From: a bacterium BMS3Abin03 | Lineage (GTDB): Bacteria; Bacteroidota; Ignavibacteria; Ignavibacteriales; Ignavibacteriaceae | NCBI GenBank assembly: GCA_002898075.1 | Contig: BDSV01000092.1 | Coordinates: 1 to 41,392, forward strand | Length of the DNA: 41,392 nt | Reading direction: 5' to 3' | Part shown: positions 37,793-41,392 of the stretch, piece after piece | How positions within the stretch are numbered: the stretch's first letter is position 1 | Layout: each line of letters starts with the position of its first letter | The notes under the pieces: generated by a model | Databases searched by the model: none | What the model was told of the DNA's origin: nothing | Seen by the model: the letters and a program-made list of their open reading frames with translations, nothing else | Position numbers and translations under genes: made by a program

Positions 37793-38347
37793 TTATTCTA
37801 ATATCTTAAGAGTGCAAAGGTCGAAGTATGTTCTCCCGGCAATAAGTTCAGAAGCACCTCCGGTTAAATTTAATCTTAAGCTGTCTCCTTCTTCGGATGT
37901 AACGGTTACAATCGATGTATAATTTTCCCAGGTTGTATCGTTAATCTGAAAAGATGTTGTGAGAATAGTTGTATCGGGTTTGATTAAGTATAGATCAGCC
38001 CATCCATGTATAATGTAATATTTTGCCCAAATTGATAACTGGTACTTGAATGTTCCCGGTGAAATTTTAACCTTTGTGGTTAGCTGATCGAAGGTACGGG
38101 GGAAAGGACCTTCACTTTCTATGGTTACAGCCCAGTTGCCACCCCCAGGGGGTGTATCATTTGTAAAATTTACGTTCGCATTAAGTCCTTCCTTCCATCC
38201 AAACAGAGTTGAATTACCGTTTTTTTCAAAGGAAGAGTTGACTATCAGATTAGATTCATCAATAGTATTTGTTACCGAATCATCACAGCCGTATTGCATT
38301 AAAAGGAAAAACGAAAGAGTAAAGAGAATTTTAGGACTGGTTTTCAT
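37793..38347 (-). CDS. Lipoprotein with jelly-roll (carbohydrate-binding-like) domain
   Basis: 184 residues. The N-terminus TLSFFLLMQYGCDDS is a lipoprotein signal with the cysteine at about residue 21. The lipobox is slightly unusual, with Y at -2. The mature part starts NLIVNSSFEKNGNSTLFGWKEG, the pattern that opens CBM4/9-like beta-sandwich modules, and continues with alternating strands up to a Cys near the C-terminus. It probably binds a ligand at the cell surface. Carbohydrate binding is only suggested by the pattern. Confidence 0.65.
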   Translation of the reverse strand: MKTSPKILFTLSFFLLMQYGCDDSVTNTIDESNLIVNSSFEKNGNSTLFGWKEGLNANVNFTNDTPPGGGNWAVTIESEGPFPRTFDQLTTKVKISPGTFKYQLSIWAKYYIIHGWADLYLIKPDTTILTTSFQINDTTWENYTSIVTVTSEEGDSLRLNLTGGASELIAGRTYFDLCTLKILE

Positions 38348-38559
38348 ATAAACTTCCTGGGATTTATTAATTCATTACTAATATGAAATTTTAACATAAG
38401 CTATTTAAAAATCAAAACCATTTCGCTGGCATTATTAAATAAGTATTACACATTAATTGATCTTCAATTAGCGCCGGGGGTCAACTTAAATGTCTAATCG
38501 ATTACAGTTGATATTTTGCGCGGTTCAAATAAATTATTATAAAAGATGAAAATGATGCC

Positions 38560-38593
38560 AAAGCACCGGTTATTTATTTAACCCCGGTGCTTT
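38560..38593 (-). terminator. Probable terminator of the C1 peptidase gene
   Basis: A perfect 10-bp stem (AAAGCACCGG 38560-38569, CCGGTGCTTT 38584-38593) with a 14-base loop lies 20 bases after the peptidase stop on the - strand. The T run after the stem is only three bases, so the call is moderate. Confidence 0.65.
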
Positions 38594-38612
38594 GATGAAA
38601 GTGAAATATATT

Positions 38613-39845
38613 TTAACGGTTAAATTTTTTCAGCAGATCTTTTACAACATCTTTATGAACCATAAAATCCATAATTTTCAATTTTACATAATCTTCCTGG
38701 TAAAAATAATAACCTTTGTTATTTCCGTTGCGCGAACCCGAACCGGAATCTTTTATTAAGTACCAATCCTTACCATTCTTTGTCATATATCCAACCAGGT
38801 GAATTCCATGATCATCGGTAGTTGAATGATTGCTGAAACGGAACTGTCTTGAGTCTTCGTCGATATAGTCTGACGGGATATCGAAACTTGGAATCATTGC
38901 TACTTCGTATTCTGCATCGTAACCCGCTTCGGAAACATCTCCGCCGATCGCAAGAGTATAGCCGTTTCTTATTGCTTTCTTAATTACATTCATAAAATCA
39001 TCGAGCGGAATATTATAATAAACATCGCTGTGCCACCAGTTATCGGGCACTTTGTATTCAACCTGTTCGTAATAAGGTTTTGCTTTTAGTGAAAGGATAT
39101 CGACATAATCATCCAAATTTAGTTTAACGACGTCTTTCAGGTATTGCTTTGGTGTGTATGTTTTCCCGTCAACTGTAAATTCTGCAGGAGGTTCCCCGAT
39201 ATAATGATTCATAATTGATTTTATTGTAGCGAGGGCTTCATCTTCATTCCAGGCATTAGATTCTTTTAATCCATTGAGGTAACTTTTCATCTCAGCAAAC
39301 ATCTTGCTGTGATCGTGAAATTCCTGCCCGGGTTTTAAGCCGGTGTAAACTTCTTCGGGAACTATGCCGTATATTTTCCAGATTCGCGGAACTGCGTTTG
39401 CCTCGGATCCCTGACCGAACTCGGAATTACCTCGCTCCCTAATATATCTTCTTGCTTTTTCAACATATTCCCAGTAAGCAGTGTACATTTCGGAAAGCTT
39501 AATTTCTTTTTTATAAATCCTATAAACTTCCGATTCGAAAAACGATGTAGTTGAAAAATCCCAGCAAGTACCGGTGTTGCCCTGCGAGATTGGAGGATTG
39601 TACCAGTACTTTGTAAATTCATCAATGGATTTTGGCAGGTCCAATCCCGTAAAATCCATCTTGAAATATTTTTTCTCTTTCTTTTCGGGTGTATTAAACT
39701 TTTTTATGCTTTCTTTAATCTTTTCGAAGAATTCATTTTTGTATGGTTTGAAAACACCTTTATCGTGTCGTTCTGCCTGGGCTTTTAATTGCGTGGGTGA
39801 AACTAAAAAGAATGAAATGATGATAAGAAATATAATTGGTCTCAT
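38613..39845 (-). CDS. Exported papain-fold (C1) cysteine peptidase
   Basis: 410 residues. A signal peptide covers residues 1 to about 22 (FLVSPTQLKAQ). The oxyanion glutamine (Q88) and catalytic cysteine (C94) are in ISQGNTGTCWDFST. The catalytic histidine fits H346 in DDHGIHLVGY. The position of the usual Asn (NSWG in papain) is D366 in LIKDSGSG. The long insert between them, with KYTPKQYL-like helical segments, resembles bleomycin-hydrolase/aminopeptidase C relatives, but those are cytoplasmic while this one is exported. The Asn-to-Asp change may alter activity. Confidence 0.88.
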   Translation of the reverse strand: MRPIIFLIIISFFLVSPTQLKAQAERHDKGVFKPYKNEFFEKIKESIKKFNTPEKKEKKYFKMDFTGLDLPKSIDEFTKYWYNPPISQGNTGTCWDFSTTSFFESEVYRIYKKEIKLSEMYTAYWEYVEKARRYIRERGNSEFGQGSEANAVPRIWKIYGIVPEEVYTGLKPGQEFHDHSKMFAEMKSYLNGLKESNAWNEDEALATIKSIMNHYIGEPPAEFTVDGKTYTPKQYLKDVVKLNLDDYVDILSLKAKPYYEQVEYKVPDNWWHSDVYYNIPLDDFMNVIKKAIRNGYTLAIGGDVSEAGYDAEYEVAMIPSFDIPSDYIDEDSRQFRFSNHSTTDDHGIHLVGYMTKNGKDWYLIKDSGSGSRNGNNKGYYFYQEDYVKLKIMDFMVHKDVVKDLLKKFNR

Positions 39846-39917
39846 ATTAATCTCCCTGTTAATTAATTCTGAAATTCTTCTCTCTGAAAAATATTAAATT
39901 ATTTGTCTTTTTTTTAA

Positions 39918-40397
39918 TTAAAAAGGTTTCAACAAGTTGTTGCTGATTAACTTTCTCAAATTATCTGCAAACCCCTTCCCGTTATCCACTTTAACCGATT
40001 CGAGTTCGAGCACTTTATCTTCGGTAAAATTAAAGATTAGCTTATCACCAAATGTTCCGGCTTCAAAAGACACATCTTTGATATTGCTCAAAGGTATCTC
40101 TCCAATAATCTCTTTCGGTTTTCCGGTAAATGCCGAGCGTTTCCAGATAATAATTCTTTTATTCGTTAAGCCGAGAGCCATTTGCTGACAAAGAGGAATC
40201 CCGGCATCTTTTGCCTGCTGTCGTCCTTCTTCTATTGTTTCCGAACCCATTATAGCGGCAGGGGCACCGCCTAATGATAAAATACCAACATCTAATGCTG
40301 TGCCTTTAAGGTTTACCCTAATCCCGGTAATTAATTTTTCTTCCGCACTTAAATGTGCCGCTGAAAGAGATTGTAAGTTGCCCGTAATTTTTGACAT
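39918..40397 (-). CDS. PH-like (bPH) domain protein
   Basis: 159 residues, no signal peptide. The central region ALGLTNKRIIIWKRSAFTGK, followed by IPLSNIKDVSFEAGTFGDKLIF, has the pattern of short bacterial PH domains (TxxR in the second strand, then a four-strand sheet). The N-terminal part contains a hydrophobic stretch (GILSLGGAPAAIMG). The role is unknown; such domains bind lipids or proteins. It lies between the C1 peptidase and ACT-domain genes on the same strand, with gaps of 72 and 62 bases. Confidence 0.65.
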   Translation of the reverse strand: MSKITGNLQSLSAAHLSAEEKLITGIRVNLKGTALDVGILSLGGAPAAIMGSETIEEGRQQAKDAGIPLCQQMALGLTNKRIIIWKRSAFTGKPKEIIGEIPLSNIKDVSFEAGTFGDKLIFNFTEDKVLELESVKVDNGKGFADNLRKLISNNLLKPF

Positions 40398-40459
40398 AGC
40401 ACCCCTTTGTAATTAATTTGAATGTAAACTCAGACCGCAATTGTTAGAAATATAATTGC

Positions 40460-40876
40460 TTACGATACTTCTAAAGCCGATACAGCTTTATTCATTTCCT
40501 CCGGTCTAATATAAAGCACATAACCGAAGCTGCCCTGCCCGTCTGTAACGCCGCTTGACGCATACACATTTACACCGGCTTGATAAAGTTTTTTATGAAT
40601 TCCGGTTAATGCACCAAGCTCATCGTCTCCCTGAACAAGCAATGCCGGATTTGGTCCGTCAATTGTAAAACCGGCTTTCCGTGCTGCTTCTATTAATTTG
40701 TTGGAATCTTCCGGGAAAAGTGTAAACTGTGTACGCATCGGGCCAACCGGAATTGCCGTAAAAGCAAGCAGGTTTACGCCTATATCTGCAAGCTGCGAAA
40801 GTAACTTATATGCCTCTCCCGGCTGGTCTTCAACCGATGTATAATAGTAATCGGCTCTTCTAATATCCAGTGCCAT
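40460..40876 (-). CDS. Tandem ACT-domain protein
   Basis: 138 residues made of two similar halves. Each half follows the ACT pattern of small-molecule (often amino acid) sensing domains: YYTSVEDQPGEAYKLLSQLADIGVNLLAFT, and ALLVQGDDELGALTGIHKKLYQAGVNVYAS followed by SFGYVLYIRPEEMNKAV. No catalytic domain is attached, so it may act as a stand-alone regulator or bind an amino acid. GGAAGCAAT stands upstream of the ATG. It is the first gene of the - strand group. Confidence 0.82.
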   Translation of the reverse strand: MALDIRRADYYYTSVEDQPGEAYKLLSQLADIGVNLLAFTAIPVGPMRTQFTLFPEDSNKLIEAARKAGFTIDGPNPALLVQGDDELGALTGIHKKLYQAGVNVYASSGVTDGQGSFGYVLYIRPEEMNKAVSALEVS

Positions 40877-41181
40877 TTTTATTGCTTCCTCTTTTATTTA
40901 TGATGAATTGTCTAAATTTTAATTGGAATGTAATTAATTGAGATGAACTCTACAAGAACATTTTAATTTTTATTTTCTGAAGTAAATAACACTTTGGTGG
41001 TTAATAAACATTACATTATTTTTTAATGTTATGTTCTAAAAACCAATAATGAGATGTAATGCTTCAGATGGAAAAGGAATTGTTTTAACGAAAAACATAC
41101 GGGTGTTTCGATTCGAAAGATCATTTAAATTTAAAAAAATGCTTATTAACTTAGCTCACCTAATTTATTAGATTAGGTATC
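40877..41181. other. Intergenic region before an IS1595-type gene
   Basis: 305 AT-rich bases. It contains an imperfect 12-bp hairpin around AACATTACATTA / TAATGTTATGTT (about 41008-41036) and small inverted repeats near 41092-41118. The left end of the insertion sequence should lie here, but no terminal repeat could be fixed because the other end is outside the window. Confidence 0.5.
41158..41178. repeat. Perfect 7-bp inverted repeat at the transposase start
   Basis: ACCTAAT (41158-41164) and ATTAGGT (41172-41178) enclose TTATTAG and end 3 bases before the transposase ATG. It could be a transposase binding site or a hairpin that limits translation. Confidence 0.5.
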
Positions 41182-41392
41182 ATGAGAAAAGAAGTTAGGC
41201 CGGAATACAAAGAGATGAGTTGGATAACATTCAACAAGAAATTTCGCAGAGAGGAGGATTGCTATAGTTTTCTATACACTACACGCTGGCCAAATGGATT
41301 TGAATGTCCAAAATGCAATGGAAGAGAATTTTGGAAAATATCCACCCGCGGTCTTTACAAATGTAGAATGTGCAATTATCAAGTATCGATTA
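41182..41392 (+). CDS. IS1595-family transposase, 3'-truncated by window edge
   Basis: 70 codons are visible and the frame is still open at the window end. The N-terminal domain matches IS1595-type transposases: FNKKFRREEDCYSFLYTTRW, then PNGFECPKCNGREFWKI and LYKCRMCNYQVSI. The two C-x2-C pairs form the zinc ribbon typical of this family. The catalytic (DDE-like) part lies outside the window, so it cannot be said whether the element is intact. Confidence 0.88.
   Translation, partial: MRKEVRPEYKEMSWITFNKKFRREEDCYSFLYTTRWPNGFECPKCNGREFWKISTRGLYKCRMCNYQVSI

Noticed and set aside
1..41392. CRISPR arrays, integrases, restriction or retron systems
   Set aside because: No regularly spaced repeats, reverse transcriptase, Cas, methylase or integrase genes were seen. 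Only a partial transposase is present at the right edge.

Overview
The window is a chromosomal segment from a bacterium of the FCB group, most likely an Ignavibacteria-type member of the Bacteroidota/Chlorobi lineage. The short primary sigma factor (284 residues, starting directly at region 1.2) is typical of that group. The DNA is AT-rich, and strong Shine-Dalgarno sequences and many TTG/GTG starts argue against the true Bacteroidia, which mostly lack SD sequences. The placement is inferred from family knowledge; no database search was possible.

Bases 1-23300 are the informational core: the 3' part of rpoC, a terminator, a sigma70-type promoter, and a single uninterrupted + strand superoperon joining the str (rpsL, rpsG, fusA, tuf), S10 (rpsJ to rpsQ), spc (rplN to rpmJ) and alpha (rpsM to rplQ) operons. 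It holds 28 ribosomal protein genes plus fusA, tuf, secY, map, infA and rpoA. A tRNA-Gln(UUG) lies inside it, between rplR and rpsE. A terminator closes it after rplQ, directly against the start of engB.

Bases 23300-29750 (+ strand) hold engB, a membrane protein with two GAF domains and a degenerate GGDEF domain, phosphopentomutase (deoB), a PIN-like protein overlapping deoB, two bacterial-microcompartment vertex (EutN/CcmL) genes without any hexamer gene, the primary sigma factor rpoD, and an NlpC/P60 lipoprotein. A bidirectional terminator follows.

Bases 29771-33373 (- strand) encode a B12-dependent class II ribonucleotide reductase. After an AT-rich gap comes a + strand ABC exporter operon (ATPase, permease, LolA-like exported protein). 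The 586-base gap that follows (36321-36906) holds the most unusual non-coding material: a compact segment with two good inverted repeats, three exposed GGAGG motifs and a U-rich end (candidate small RNA), then degenerate palindromic repeats. One of these repeats has a diverged partner between the two vertex genes.

Bases 36907-40876 (- strand) hold six small or secreted proteins: a cupin, a coiled-coil secreted protein with a BamE-like tail, a jelly-roll-like lipoprotein, a papain-fold (C1) peptidase with an Asn-to-Asp change at the third catalytic position, a PH-like domain protein and a tandem ACT-domain protein. The window ends inside the start of an IS1595-family transposase.

No complete new defence or mobile system is evident. 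The best candidates for something undescribed are the 36370-36530 RNA-like element, the deoB/PIN/twin-vertex cluster upstream of rpoD, and the tRNA embedded in the ribosomal superoperon.
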